A stretch of 64,000 nt of DNA from positions 527,854-591,853 of the forward strand of contig NZ_LAJB01000002.1 in assembly GCF_000970685.1 (NCBI RefSeq), in the 5' to 3' direction. The notes below the pieces were generated by a model. The model saw only the letters and a list, made by a program, of their open reading frames with translations, searched no databases and had not been told where the DNA came from. A program made the translations under genes and the position numbers. Origin of the DNA: Domibacillus indicus. GTDB lineage: Bacteria > Bacillota > Bacilli > Bacillales > Domibacillaceae. Each line of letters begins with the position of its first letter. Within the stretch, counting starts at the first letter, position 1. This document shows positions 1 to 8,136 of this stretch, one piece after another.

Positions 1-534
1 TCCTCCTGTTTTCCCCGGCATAACAGCCACGCGATGAACGGGTACACCGAGCACACGTGTGACAGCTTCTACCATGCGCTTTTTCACCTGGACACGTTCA
101 ACACCCTCCGCCACAATTAATACCCCTTGAATATCCGGCTTGCGTGTTTCCGTCATCACCGGGCTTTCCACATCTCCATTCCGTACAACCGCCATTTGTT
201 CATCTTTTGTTGTCTCACTGTCCCCTTTAGTAGAAACGGTATTTTTTTCATAAACATTCCGTTCAGAAGAAGCGAGATTAACGATAACCGAGACATTGGA
301 GACACCCTCAATTTGGCTTAGCACACGAGTGAGTTCCGATTCATAGTCTTTTTTCAAATCGGTTTCAGCCGCCGCCACAGGTTCCGGTTTTTCTTCTTCA
401 GGGGGCTCTGAGCCATTTAAATCGCTGAGAGCCATAAGAGCGATCCCGCCCCCGAGCATGATCGCTGCCCATTTCAGCGGCTTATCTGCTTTTCCATTTT
501 TCCATTTCGCTATAAATGATTGCCGGTCAGCCAC
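1..534 (-). CDS. spoIIIAG: Stage III sporulation protein SpoIIIAG (3' end outside window)
   Basis: Component of the SpoIIIA-SpoIIQ channel that joins mother cell and forespore; SpoIIIAG forms the large ring in the outer forespore membrane space. The visible part is 178 codons with no stop, against about 229 in B. subtilis, so roughly the last quarter lies beyond the window. I chose GTG at 534 because AAGGAGG lies 9 nt upstream; it overlaps the spoIIIAF stop by 8 nt, which suggests translational coupling. A short cytoplasmic N-terminus is followed by one membrane segment near residues 20-37, then a Glu-rich linker and the start of the ring-building domain. Identity rests on operon position and this architecture. 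Confidence 0.9.
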   Translation of the reverse strand, partial: MADRQSFIAKWKNGKADKPLKWAAIMLGGGIALMALSDLNGSEPPEEEKPEPVAAAETDLKKDYESELTRVLSQIEGVSNVSVIVNLASSERNVYEKNTVSTKGDSETTKDEQMAVVRNGDVESPVMTETRKPDIQGVLIVAEGVERVQVKKRMVEAVTRVLGVPVHRVAVMPGKTGG

Positions 535-1027
535 CTCCTCGTTCCTCCTTTTCCATCACCATATTCAGATGATGTTCTTCAATATTCCACTTTTCTGCGA
601 GAACATTTTGAATTTCTTTTTCCTGACATTTCCCTTTTAAGCGTACTTGAATGTTTTTTACCTCTTCTTCATTTACTTCAGCCTGGACGTCAAGCACTTC
701 ACAGGAAGAAAAAGAGGCAGCAGCTGTTTCCGCATCAGACTGAAGCTGCTGGTTCACATACGTGTTAGACGCAAGCTCCGAAACATCTGATAGTTGATTC
801 AGCTGCTGCTTTGTTTCCTGGTCAAACGCTGAGGCGCTCTGTTCATTTGAAAATGATAATGACCAGTCGGCTGAAAAAAGCGGTTTAACAAGTGCGGCCA
901 TAATTACGAGGCCTGCCGTCAGCCTGACATATTTTTTCATTGGCGAGTCGGATAAAAGCATATCCACCACAGAAGCGCATAAAAGAAGGGTCAGAACAGA
1001 CGACAGCCAGTCAAAAATCGCCTGCAT
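527..1027 (-). CDS. spoIIIAF: Stage III sporulation protein SpoIIIAF
   Basis: Membrane component of the SpoIIIA complex with a ring-building-motif-like domain facing the intermembrane space. 166 residues, somewhat shorter than the B. subtilis protein (about 206). Two hydrophobic segments near the N-terminus (about residues 7-25 and 35-52, the second reaching VIMAALVKPLF) are followed by a soluble Gln/Glu-rich domain. The C-terminus is Glu- and Gly-rich and its last codons contain the ribosome binding site of spoIIIAG. It begins 4 nt after spoIIIAE, as expected for a tight operon. Assigned by order and topology; sequence similarity in this family is modest. Confidence 0.88.
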   Translation of the reverse strand: MQAIFDWLSSVLTLLLCASVVDMLLSDSPMKKYVRLTAGLVIMAALVKPLFSADWSLSFSNEQSASAFDQETKQQLNQLSDVSELASNTYVNQQLQSDAETAAASFSSCEVLDVQAEVNEEEVKNIQVRLKGKCQEKEIQNVLAEKWNIEEHHLNMVMEKEERGGG

Positions 1028-1031
1028 GGCT

Positions 1032-2117
1032 TCACCTCATCATATAAGAAGCATTTCCTGCTGACACAACAGCCGCCATAAATAAAAAATACATAAAAGA
1101 AACAAGCGCAAGAGCAGCCAGCATAAATGACATCGTTTTCCCGATAATTTCAAGAAGAGAGGCAGCAGCCGAGTCACCGAGCGGCTGCAGAACGGCGGCT
1201 GCCGCTTTATACAAGACAACGAGTACCATTAATTTTACAACGGGAAACAAAGCAGTCAGCATCAGCAGGCCGATCCCTGCCGCACCAGCCGTATTATGGA
1301 TCATTAAAGCGGCACCGGATGCTGTATCTGCTGCATCTGCCATCATTCGTCCGACCACCGGTACGAATGTTCCACTGATAAACTTGGCTGTTTTCACTGT
1401 CAGGCCATCTGCTGCTGCTGCAGTAATTCCTCTCATTGTTAAAATAGCCAGGAAAACGGCCATAAAAGCGCTAAGAAGCGAGACGCTGACCGTCCGCAGC
1501 AGTCCTGCGATCCGATCAGCATTATAATGATCAGACAGAAGGCTGATCAAGCTGAAAACAACTGAAAAGATAAGACAGGGCAGAATAATTTGATCAATTA
1601 AAACACCAGAAGCATTCATCATGAAAAGAAGCATAGGCGGAAACAAGGCAGCAGACGCCACTGCACCGCTTATAGTTAACAATGCAATCAATACAGGCAT
1701 AAACGCCATCATAAAAACGGTCATTTGTTCCACAGATGCCGATACTGTTTCAACCGCCAGCCGAAATGTACTGGCAGCTAATATAAAAATTGGGATTAAT
1801 ACAGCAGCTTCTGCTGTCCTGGTTACCGTTTGTGTTTCCAGGGCTTGTCCCACAGTTTTTAACACCGATGCTAAAATGGAGAGCAAAAAAATAATGGCAA
1901 GGCTCTCTGCATGTGCTGTTATTTCAAAAAACACATAAGACTTTAAAGCGGCCAGCCAGTTCTCCGGCGAAAAAAAAGCGGCCAGATCAAAATTACTTGC
2001 GTTAAAGTCCATTTTTTCCGGCATAAACGGACCGTACATCTGCTTTAATTTGCTCCATCTCTCTTCAAGCGCCGACAAATCGGCCTGTTCAATTATTGGC
2101 TGCCATATCTGTCCCAT
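1032..2117 (-). CDS. spoIIIAE: Stage III sporulation protein SpoIIIAE
   Basis: Large polytopic membrane subunit of the SpoIIIA complex. About 60 soluble residues (starting MGQIWQPI) precede a series of some seven hydrophobic segments. The B. subtilis protein is about 399 residues and carries a cleavable signal peptide; this one is 361 residues with no signal peptide. The start cannot be moved upstream, because the spoIIIAD stop TGA is in the same frame two codons before the ATG. spoIIIAD and spoIIIAE are therefore in one reading frame separated by TGA-TCC. How the N-terminal domain is placed across the membrane without a signal peptide is unclear. Confidence 0.9.
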   Translation of the reverse strand: MGQIWQPIIEQADLSALEERWSKLKQMYGPFMPEKMDFNASNFDLAAFFSPENWLAALKSYVFFEITAHAESLAIIFLLSILASVLKTVGQALETQTVTRTAEAAVLIPIFILAASTFRLAVETVSASVEQMTVFMMAFMPVLIALLTISGAVASAALFPPMLLFMMNASGVLIDQIILPCLIFSVVFSLISLLSDHYNADRIAGLLRTVSVSLLSAFMAVFLAILTMRGITAAAADGLTVKTAKFISGTFVPVVGRMMADAADTASGAALMIHNTAGAAGIGLLMLTALFPVVKLMVLVVLYKAAAAVLQPLGDSAAASLLEIIGKTMSFMLAALALVSFMYFLFMAAVVSAGNASYMMR

Positions 2118-2120
2118 GGA

Positions 2121-2513
2121 TCACCGCCCTGGAAGCATGTTTAAAACCGTTTCGATAAGAATTGTTAAAATAGGAAGAATCAGGGCCATAATAATTATCT
2201 TACCTGCTATTTCCATTTTAGCTGCAAGCGCCTGCTGCCCCGCGTCTTTTGCAATATTGGCAATAAATTCAGAAATAAACGCCACGCCGACCGCTTTTAA
2301 CACCGTCTCAATATACAGCGCTTCAACTCCTGCATAAGCAGCCATCTTGCGAACAGCGGCAATAAGCTTGGCCATTTCATCTGCAAATTGATAAAGCAGA
2401 ATGCTGCAAGTGAATAAAATAAACAGCATTGAAAAGCCAGGATTGTATTCATGAAGCAGAATGGCTAAAAAAACAGCGACGAGTATAATGGCGGCAATAT
2501 GAGTAATTGCAAT
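2121..2513 (-). CDS. spoIIIAD: Stage III sporulation protein SpoIIIAD, probable ATT start
   Basis: Small polytopic membrane protein of the SpoIIIA complex. The first ATG in frame (2429) would remove the conserved first transmembrane helix. The open frame continues upstream to a TGA at 2517, and within it only ATT at 2513 has a suitable ribosome binding site, AGGAG 10 nt upstream. That start gives 130 residues beginning M-A-I-T-H-I-A-A, close to the 133 of B. subtilis and aligning with its N-terminal hydrophobic helix. The conserved core with KDAGQ and the final ETVL-NMLPGR region is present. ATT initiation is inferred from the sequence. Confidence 0.85.
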   Translation of the reverse strand: MAITHIAAIILVAVFLAILLHEYNPGFSMLFILFTCSILLYQFADEMAKLIAAVRKMAAYAGVEALYIETVLKAVGVAFISEFIANIAKDAGQQALAAKMEIAGKIIIMALILPILTILIETVLNMLPGR

Positions 2514-2529
2514 GGGTCAACCGCTCCTG

Positions 2530-2733
2530 TCATTGAAATAAAAAAACGGATTTAATTTTATCGAACAGCTGCCCGACAATCGTGGCAGCCATAAATAAAA
2601 TATAAACAAAGCCAAACAGTGTCACCCACTGGGCATATTCTTTTTTGCCCAATTGCTCTAAAATCGTATGCAAAAAAGCGGCAATGATGCCAATACCCGC
2701 GATTTTGAACAATAAATCCATGTCCATATCCAT
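2530..2733 (-). CDS. spoIIIAC: Stage III sporulation protein SpoIIIAC
   Basis: Two-helix membrane protein of the SpoIIIA complex, 67 residues. The segment GKKEYAQWVTLFGFVYILFM is nearly the same as in B. subtilis SpoIIIAC, as is the end, KSVFLFQ. An upstream in-frame GTG at 2745 exists, but AGGGTGG lies 8 nt before the ATG at 2733, which also gives the same 13-residue N-terminus as the B. subtilis protein before the conserved IAG. It begins 13 nt after the spoIIIAB stop and ends 16 nt before spoIIIAD. Confidence 0.93.
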   Translation of the reverse strand: MDMDMDLLFKIAGIGIIAAFLHTILEQLGKKEYAQWVTLFGFVYILFMAATIVGQLFDKIKSVFLFQ

Positions 2734-2746
2734 GTTTCGTCCCACC

Positions 2747-3259
2747 CTATAAAAGCAAAATCGCTGTCATCATGCCAAAAAGCAGGCTGATTGACCGGAT
2801 CATTCCAGAAAGCCGCTTTTCTTCAGCTGCAGCTTCTTCACGCTGCTTTTCAAGCTGTTTTAATACCAGCTGCAGCTTTCTTGCTTCTGCAGCCTGAGTA
2901 ACAGCTCCCAGCATACAGCCTGCCTGCTCAACGATTTGCACATCTCTTTTTTTTAATGCCAGCTGGCCTGCCTCCTGCCAGATAATCTCTGTCCAAAGCT
3001 GGCCGGCACTTTCTTCAGATGCGGATAATGCTTCGGCAAACTGATGAAATGCAGCATTTGCTGGTTTTTCAATTGATTTCGCGATAGAGCGTGCTGCGGT
3101 TTCCATCGATTCGGCTCCATAGGCAATGGACGATTCGAGCATAAGGAAAGCTGTTTCAAACTGGCGGATCTGTCTGACTCGCTCCCCGTACACTCTTGAT
3201 TGAGACCAGCCAATAAATACACTGGCAATCAGAATAAACACTGCTCCGAGCCACTTCAT
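2747..3259 (-). CDS. spoIIIAB: Stage III sporulation protein SpoIIIAB
   Basis: Membrane protein of the SpoIIIA complex, structurally related to GspF-type platform proteins. 170 residues against 171 in B. subtilis. An N-terminal membrane helix (about residues 3-19) is followed by a helical domain with the conserved stretch QIRQFETAFLMLESSIAYG, and a C-terminal hydrophobic segment ends the protein. The start codon overlaps the last base of spoIIIAA, so translation is probably coupled. Confidence 0.92.
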   Translation of the reverse strand: MKWLGAVFILIASVFIGWSQSRVYGERVRQIRQFETAFLMLESSIAYGAESMETAARSIAKSIEKPANAAFHQFAEALSASEESAGQLWTEIIWQEAGQLALKKRDVQIVEQAGCMLGAVTQAAEARKLQLVLKQLEKQREEAAAEEKRLSGMIRSISLLFGMMTAILLL

Positions 3260-4149
3260 CAGATCACTTGGCTTTCACGTTTTAAAATAGTCAGATGGTG
3301 CTCGCGGTTCACCTCAATATATGTGTCAAACAAGCCGCTTTCTTTTATGTGACGGATAACCGGCCGGCGAAGCGCTTCTTTAAAAGAGTGAGCGTGAACG
3401 GTTGCAATTACTGCGATGCCAGCGTTTAAAGCTTCAGAAAGAGCCTGCGCATCCTCGGCGCGGCCAATTTCATCGACAATCAGTACATCCGGGCTCATCG
3501 ACCGGATCATCATCATCATTCCCTCCGACTTGGGGCATGCATCTAATACATCTGTTCTTGTGCCGACATCCAGCTGGGGAACACCAGACAGGCAGCCTGC
3601 GATTTCAGAGCGTTCATCGACGATACATGCCTTTACCGGAGCAATACCCCGCTTTTCATCCCCCGTACCGGCAATTCGGGCAATATCACGCAGCAGTGTG
3701 GTTTTCCCAGACCTTGGCGGTCCAATTAACAATGCACTTTTCCATCCATTTTGAAAAAGAGATGGCAAAAGCCGGAGTGCTGCCCCTTTTTTCTCTCTGG
3801 CAATCCGAATGTTAAAAAACGATAAATTCGTCATCGATGCAATAACTCCCTCTTTTATAACAGCTTGTCCTGCAATACCGATTCGATGTCCTCCTTCAAT
3901 CGTCAAGTATCCCCGCCTCAGCTGTTCTTCAAGCCGATAAACAGAATGCTTTGTAATTTTATGAACAAAAGCAGCTCGTTCCTGTTCAGAAAAAAAAGTG
4001 GATAATACATAAGGTTTTGGCCCCGAAAGTTCAATTCTCTGGCCGGTTCGAAGCCGGATTTCTTCAATCTCCGGATCGTTTTTCAAAAGAGGACTGACAG
4101 CATGCAAGGTCGATTCGGGTAAATAGGGTATAATGGTTTTATAGGGCAA
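3259..4149 (-). CDS. spoIIIAA: Stage III sporulation ATPase SpoIIIAA
   Basis: Cytoplasmic secretion-type ATPase thought to energise the SpoIIIA channel. Walker A (GPPRSGKTT) is near residue 143 and a Walker B-like DVLIVDEIGR near 220, followed by a conserved HAHS. I chose TTG at 4149 (296 residues) because AGGAGG sits 7 nt upstream. An in-frame GTG at 4176 is excluded, because the sigma-E promoter -10 ends one base before it, so transcription would begin inside or after that codon. First gene of the operon. Confidence 0.92.
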   Translation of the reverse strand: MPYKTIIPYLPESTLHAVSPLLKNDPEIEEIRLRTGQRIELSGPKPYVLSTFFSEQERAAFVHKITKHSVYRLEEQLRRGYLTIEGGHRIGIAGQAVIKEGVIASMTNLSFFNIRIAREKKGAALRLLPSLFQNGWKSALLIGPPRSGKTTLLRDIARIAGTGDEKRGIAPVKACIVDERSEIAGCLSGVPQLDVGTRTDVLDACPKSEGMMMMIRSMSPDVLIVDEIGRAEDAQALSEALNAGIAVIATVHAHSFKEALRRPVIRHIKESGLFDTYIEVNREHHLTILKRESQVI

Positions 4150-4176
4150 TCCGCCGCCTCCTTCCGCTCTTTCCAC

Positions 4177-4205
4177 ATTGTATGAACCAAAGAAGTACTT
4201 TATCC
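4177..4205 (-). promoter_or_regulatory. Sigma-E promoter of the spoIIIA operon
   Basis: On the minus strand the sequence reads GGATAAA, 14 nt, then CATACAAT. The -10 matches the sigma-E consensus and the -35 and spacing are acceptable. It lies directly before spoIIIAA and after a terminator, as expected for mother-cell-specific expression. Confidence 0.75.
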
Positions 4206-4208
4206 ATG

Positions 4209-4239
4209 AAAAAAACCGCCAAATAATTTAGCGGTTTTT
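4209..4239 (-). terminator. Intrinsic terminator after the acyl-CoA dehydrogenase gene
   Basis: A stem AAAACCGC/GCGGTTTT around an AT-rich loop is followed by a T-tract on the minus strand. It separates the acyl-CoA dehydrogenase gene from the spoIIIA promoter. Confidence 0.8.
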
Positions 4240-4257
4240 CCATAACAGTTTAATGGT

Positions 4258-5370
4258 TTATGAACGGCTCGTTTTTATCGCTTCTTGAGCGAGAGTTCGA
4301 TAAGCAATGTCGTCCATTGGAGGGTTGTGAAGCCCGGCACGCACATTTTGCCAGTAGCGGTGCAGGGGGTTTTTCTCCGATAAACTTCTGGCGCCGACAA
4401 TCCGCATAGCGATATCGGTTACCTCAATCGCTGTGTTCGTAACAAATGCTTTGGCGGCAGCCATTTGCGGCTTAATCGGTTCATCGGGCTTCCGGTCGTA
4501 AAGCTCGGCCGTCCGATACAAAAATTGCCGGGCAGCCATCAGCTTCATTTCCATTTGCCCAATCGTCTGCTCTGTGACAGGCAATTCGCCAATAGGATGA
4601 TCCAGTGCTGCCGGTGTATAAGAAGCAGCAAACTGAACCGCATAATCGCGGGCGGCTCCAGCTATTCCGATATAGCAGGCAGGGATATGAAGAAGGGAGC
4701 CTTTCCGGCGAAGCCGCTGGGAATTGTCAATTTGCTCTACTATATACTCAGCCGGAATTTTTACATTTTCAAGAAGAAGATCATGACTGGCTGTCCCGCG
4801 CATGGCGACACTATCCCATGTTTTTCGGATCGATACGCCTTCTGCCGACATCGGAACAAGGAATACAGCTGATTCCTGTGTGCCGCTGATCGATGCGGAT
4901 ACAAACACATAGTCAAGAACCGGTGCAGCGGAAGTAAAGGTTTTTTCACCATTTAAAATGTATTCCCGGCCCTCCCGCACAGCATTTGTCCTGAAAGCCG
5001 CACCGCGAAGCGGACTTCCGGCATTGCGCTCGCTGGCTGCGGAGTTAACCAGCTTCCCTTTTTCTATTTCTTCTACTAAAAAATCCGCAATAGCCGGGTT
5101 CCAGTGCCGGTGTTCCGCGTAGTCCATCAGGATGCCGGTGTGCCATCCAATCGACAGTCCTGTTGCACCGCAGCCTTTTGCAATCAGTTCCTGATGCTGC
5201 ACAAAATCCACAAAGGACATACCGCCATTTTGCGGAAGCATTGCTTTTGTGTAGCCAATTTCTTTTAAGTCGTTTATGTTGTCAAACGGAAATGAATGCA
5301 GCTCGTCAAGCTCTGGCTCCCTGGATTGAAACACGGGGATAAGCTTCTCTATTTTCTCTTTCAAATTCAA
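4258..5370 (-). CDS. Acyl-CoA dehydrogenase family protein (YdbM-like)
   Basis: FAD-dependent dehydrogenase of the acyl-CoA dehydrogenase superfamily, 370 residues. Visible features are the N-terminal helical motif FPFDNINDLKEIGY, the flavin-binding region (INSAASERNAGSP in the shorter notation VNSAASE), the WITN-like segment replaced by EKTFTSAAP, and a C-terminal helical domain with AAKAFVTN. The substrate cannot be told; the N-terminus resembles B. subtilis YdbM. I chose TTG at 5370 because AGAAGG lies 9 nt upstream; a longer frame reaches 5478 without a better site. The gene stands alone between two terminators, at a place where B. subtilis has yqhV. That points to insertion or replacement at this locus. 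Confidence 0.85.
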   Translation of the reverse strand: MNLKEKIEKLIPVFQSREPELDELHSFPFDNINDLKEIGYTKAMLPQNGGMSFVDFVQHQELIAKGCGATGLSIGWHTGILMDYAEHRHWNPAIADFLVEEIEKGKLVNSAASERNAGSPLRGAAFRTNAVREGREYILNGEKTFTSAAPVLDYVFVSASISGTQESAVFLVPMSAEGVSIRKTWDSVAMRGTASHDLLLENVKIPAEYIVEQIDNSQRLRRKGSLLHIPACYIGIAGAARDYAVQFAASYTPAALDHPIGELPVTEQTIGQMEMKLMAARQFLYRTAELYDRKPDEPIKPQMAAAKAFVTNTAIEVTDIAMRIVGARSLSEKNPLHRYWQNVRAGLHNPPMDDIAYRTLAQEAIKTSRS

Positions 5371-5430
5371 TACAATCGACCTTCTTTCTGCTTCTCTCCC
5401 TTTATCGTACGGACAAGCAGGCCGGAACGC

Positions 5431-5463
5431 AAATAAAAAGGGTGCACCTGTGAGGGTACACCC
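5431..5463 (-). terminator. Intrinsic terminator after efp
   Basis: On the minus strand GGGTGTACC, a short loop, and GGTGCACCC are followed by TTTTTATTT. It begins 8 nt after the efp stop. Confidence 0.85.
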
Positions 5464-5470
5464 AAATGAA

Positions 5471-6028
5471 TTATGCACGTGATACGTATGAACCGTCTGA
5501 TGTATTCACAATTAATACATCCCCTTCATTTACAAAGAACGGAACGTTAACAGAAAGGCCTGTTTCTACAATTGCCGGTTTTGTACCGCCTGATGCTGTA
5601 TCGCCCTTAATACCAGGTTCTGTTTCAGTTACTTTCAATTCCACTGTGTTCGGAAGCTCAACACCGAGTGTTTCTGTTCCAAACATCATAATGGATACTT
5701 CCATGTTTTCTTTCAAGAATTTTAATTCATATTCAATTTGTGAAGCCGGAATCTCAATTTGCTCATAAGATTCATTATCCATAAATACGTGCTGATCACC
5801 ATTGGCATACAAATATTGCATACGGCGGTTGTCGATTTGCGCTTTTTCTACTTTTTCACCAGCACGGAACGTTTTTTCCTGAATTGCTCCCGTCCGAAGA
5901 TTGCGAAGCTTAGAGCGTACAAAAGCCGCTCCTTTCCCCGGTTTTACGTGCTGGAAGTCTACAACGCGCCAAATGCCGTTGTCTACTTCAATTGTCAAGC
6001 CTGTACGAAAGTCATTTACTGAAATCAT
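5471..6028 (-). CDS. efp: Elongation factor P
   Basis: EF-P enters the ribosomal E site and relieves stalling at polyproline stretches. 185 residues, the same length as in B. subtilis, with the three beta-barrel domains expected of the family. Lys32 in the loop PGKGAAF is the position that carries 5-aminopentanol in B. subtilis; the flanking prolyl-glycine context is kept. The gene follows yqhT by 20 nt and is last in the probable aroQ-yqhT-efp operon. Confidence 0.97.
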   Translation of the reverse strand: MISVNDFRTGLTIEVDNGIWRVVDFQHVKPGKGAAFVRSKLRNLRTGAIQEKTFRAGEKVEKAQIDNRRMQYLYANGDQHVFMDNESYEQIEIPASQIEYELKFLKENMEVSIMMFGTETLGVELPNTVELKVTETEPGIKGDTASGGTKPAIVETGLSVNVPFFVNEGDVLIVNTSDGSYVSRA

Positions 6029-6048
6029 CTGTGATCCTCCTGGGGTTT

Positions 6049-7110
6049 TTACAAAATAATAAGTTCTTTAGCAGAATGTGTGAGCAGTTCATTTCCGTTA
6101 TCCGTAAGCAGTATATCATCTTCAATTCGAACACCGCCAATGCCCGGCAAATAAATACCCGGCTCTACTGTGACAACCATGCCCGGCTTGAGCAGCTTGT
6201 CGTAAGAAACGGAAAGTCTTGGACTTTCATGCACTTCCAGGCCAAGGCCATGGCCGGTTGAGTGGCCGAACGCATCACCATACCCTTTTGCTGAAATGAT
6301 ATCCCGCGCTACAGCGTCTGCTTCTTTTCCTGTCATACCCGGCTTGATTTGCTCTACAGCTGCCATCTGGGCTTCTAAAACGACCGCATATATTTCCTTT
6401 AACCGGTCTGACGGTTCACCTACTGCAACGGTGCGCGTAATGTCTGACGCATAACCTTTATAATACGCGCCAAAATCAAGTGTCACAAAGTCGCCGGATT
6501 CAATTTGTTTTCCGCTGGCTACACCATGCGGCAAAGCAGAGCGGGCACCCGAAGCGACGATAATATCAAAGGAAGAAGAAGCTGCACCGCATTTTCTCAT
6601 AAAAAATTCAAGCTCATTTGACACATCGATTTCTTTAGCTCCCGGCTTTAGAAAATCAAGAATATGTTTAAACGCTGCATCTGCAATGTCACACGCTTCC
6701 TTTAATATCTTAATCTCTGATTCGGTCTTAATCAAGCGCAAGTTTTCAACAATCCCTGCTGCCGGCTCAAGCTTGCCGTTAAAATACTTCTGAAGCAATT
6801 CAAACTCCTGATATGAAACATACTCTTTTTCAAAGCCCAGTGTGTTTACACCCAGCTCTTCAGCCTGCTTCATCGCTTCTTCAAGGAGCGGTTTTGTATG
6901 CTCGATAATAGTAAAGCCTTCTGCCTGCGCAGCCGCCTGCTCCGTATAACGGAAATCGGTTAAAAAGACGGCAGCTTCCGCTGTTACAAGCACAGCGCCT
7001 GCTGTTCCAGTAAATCCGCTTATATATCGGCGATTGTATGGACTCATAATAAAAAGGCCGTCTAATCCTTTTTCGCTCAGTTGTGAACGCAATTTTTCAA
7101 CTTTGCTCAT
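6049..7110 (-). CDS. yqhT: M24 family Xaa-Pro peptidase YqhT (PapA)
   Basis: Cytoplasmic metallopeptidase of the pita-bread fold that cleaves X-Pro bonds. 353 residues, the B. subtilis length. An N-terminal creatinase-like domain (about 1-125) is followed by the catalytic domain with metal ligands in [16 protein letters not shown], in the [13 protein letters not shown] segment, and in VTVEPGIY and GGVRIEDD. The ribosome binding site AAGGAG lies just before the ATG. Its place beside efp fits a role in proline peptide turnover. Confidence 0.95.
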   Translation of the reverse strand: MSKVEKLRSQLSEKGLDGLFIMSPYNRRYISGFTGTAGAVLVTAEAAVFLTDFRYTEQAAAQAEGFTIIEHTKPLLEEAMKQAEELGVNTLGFEKEYVSYQEFELLQKYFNGKLEPAAGIVENLRLIKTESEIKILKEACDIADAAFKHILDFLKPGAKEIDVSNELEFFMRKCGAASSSFDIIVASGARSALPHGVASGKQIESGDFVTLDFGAYYKGYASDITRTVAVGEPSDRLKEIYAVVLEAQMAAVEQIKPGMTGKEADAVARDIISAKGYGDAFGHSTGHGLGLEVHESPRLSVSYDKLLKPGMVVTVEPGIYLPGIGGVRIEDDILLTDNGNELLTHSAKELIIL

Positions 7111-7112
7111 TT

Positions 7113-7550
7113 TCAGCTCTCCTTATTTGTAAAAAAGTCCAATGCCATTTCATAGCCATACAGCCCAAATCCGCACATCTGCCCTGCAGCATGAGGCGCA
7201 ATAACAGAATGATGGCGAAATTCTTCGCGGGCATGGATATTGGAAATATGTACTTCAACAACCGGTACTTTTATGCCTGCCACAGCATCACCAAGCGCAT
7301 GGCTGTAATGAGTAAAAGCTCCGGGATTAAAAATAATGCCATCAAGCCCTTCATCTTCAGCCAGATGAAGCCTTTCAACCAGCTCTCCTTCGAAGTTCGA
7401 CTGAAAGGTAATCACTTCTGCTCCAGCTTGTTCTCCGCGCCTGATAATACGGTCTTCAAGCTCCGCAAGCGTCGTATACCCGTAAATATGCGGCTCGCGC
7501 TTGCCAAGCCTGTTCAGGTTTGCCCCATTCATAAGCAAAATTCTTTTCAT
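7113..7550 (-). CDS. aroQ: Type II 3-dehydroquinate dehydratase
   Basis: Catalyses dehydration of 3-dehydroquinate to 3-dehydroshikimate in the shikimate pathway. 145 residues, usual for the dodecameric type II enzyme. Family motifs are NLNRLGKREP with the conserved Arg on the flexible lid, the substrate-binding segment NPGAFTHYSHAL, EVHISNIHAREEFR, and the end of the active site GFGLYGY. The first motif reads NGANLNRLG, where most members have Pro at the Ala. It overlaps nothing and ends 2 nt before yqhT. Confidence 0.96.
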   Translation of the reverse strand: MKRILLMNGANLNRLGKREPHIYGYTTLAELEDRIIRRGEQAGAEVITFQSNFEGELVERLHLAEDEGLDGIIFNPGAFTHYSHALGDAVAGIKVPVVEVHISNIHAREEFRHHSVIAPHAAGQMCGFGLYGYEMALDFFTNKES

Positions 7551-7609
7551 CAGCTATTCCCCGCTTATTCATTTTACCGATAAGTTTACCATATTTTATC
7601 GGCGGCTGA

Positions 7610-8029
7610 CTACTTCTCCTGCTCATGATGCCAGGAAATTGTCATACTAATAAATAAACAGTAGCCGAGCAAAAGAGCGAAAACAGTAATTAAATGAAGC
7701 GGAGTCCGGTCCCCGGAAAAAAAACCTATACTAAAAAGGAGCACTGTGATGATGATTCCGGAAGGTAGAGGCTTTCTTTTCCGGAGCAATGCATAGTATA
7801 ATAAGGAGAGCACGCTGGAAATAACCACAATCAACAAAGCCGCGACCCCATATTTTACCATAACCGATAGTGAAACTGTGGACAAAAGCGATATTGGGTT
7901 CCAATTTATAAAATTAAAGGTATAAGCAAGCCAGCTAAACAGCAAAAGCAGCAGCCCGGCTGCAACACCTGTTTCAAAAATGCTGCGGTTAAAATAGTCA
8001 GAATGTTTAGAAACATCTTTACTGCTCAT
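7610..8029 (-). CDS. yqhR: Conserved membrane protein YqhR
   Basis: 139 residues with four predicted membrane helices (about residues 22-42, 58-78, 90-107 and 112-130) and short polar ends. It matches YqhR by topology and by its place divergent from yqhQ and upstream of aroQ. The ATG at 8029 is preceded by GGGGAGG at 7 nt; a longer frame from 8050 includes the ribosome binding site itself and is rejected. The function of the family is unknown. Confidence 0.85.
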   Translation of the reverse strand: MSSKDVSKHSDYFNRSIFETGVAAGLLLLLFSWLAYTFNFINWNPISLLSTVSLSVMVKYGVAALLIVVISSVLSLLYYALLRKRKPLPSGIIITVLLFSIGFFSGDRTPLHLITVFALLLGYCLFISMTISWHHEQEK

Positions 8030-8060
8030 CTTCTTTCCTCCCCTGAACAAGTCTCGCTTT

Positions 8061-8087
8061 TATTTTAGCCGGATTACCGCTAAAATA
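8061..8087. promoter_or_regulatory. Inverted repeat in the divergent yqhR/yqhQ promoter region
   Basis: TATTTTAGC and its exact complement GCTAAAATA flank a 9-bp spacer. The symmetry and the place between two divergent starts suggest an operator, but no regulator is recognised and it could be overlapping promoter elements. Confidence 0.35.
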
Positions 8088-8136
8088 TGATTACTACCTG
8101 TCCTGTCCAAGGATGAATGAAAGAAGGAACTGATGA

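Noticed and set aside
2430-2529. Frameshift in spoIIIAD
   Set aside because: The frame is open without interruption to ATT at 2513 with a suitable ribosome binding site, so no frameshift is needed.
4150-4176. GTG start for spoIIIAA at 4176
   Set aside because: The sigma-E promoter ends one base upstream, so the codon would be at or before the transcription start; TTG at 4149 has AGGAGG.
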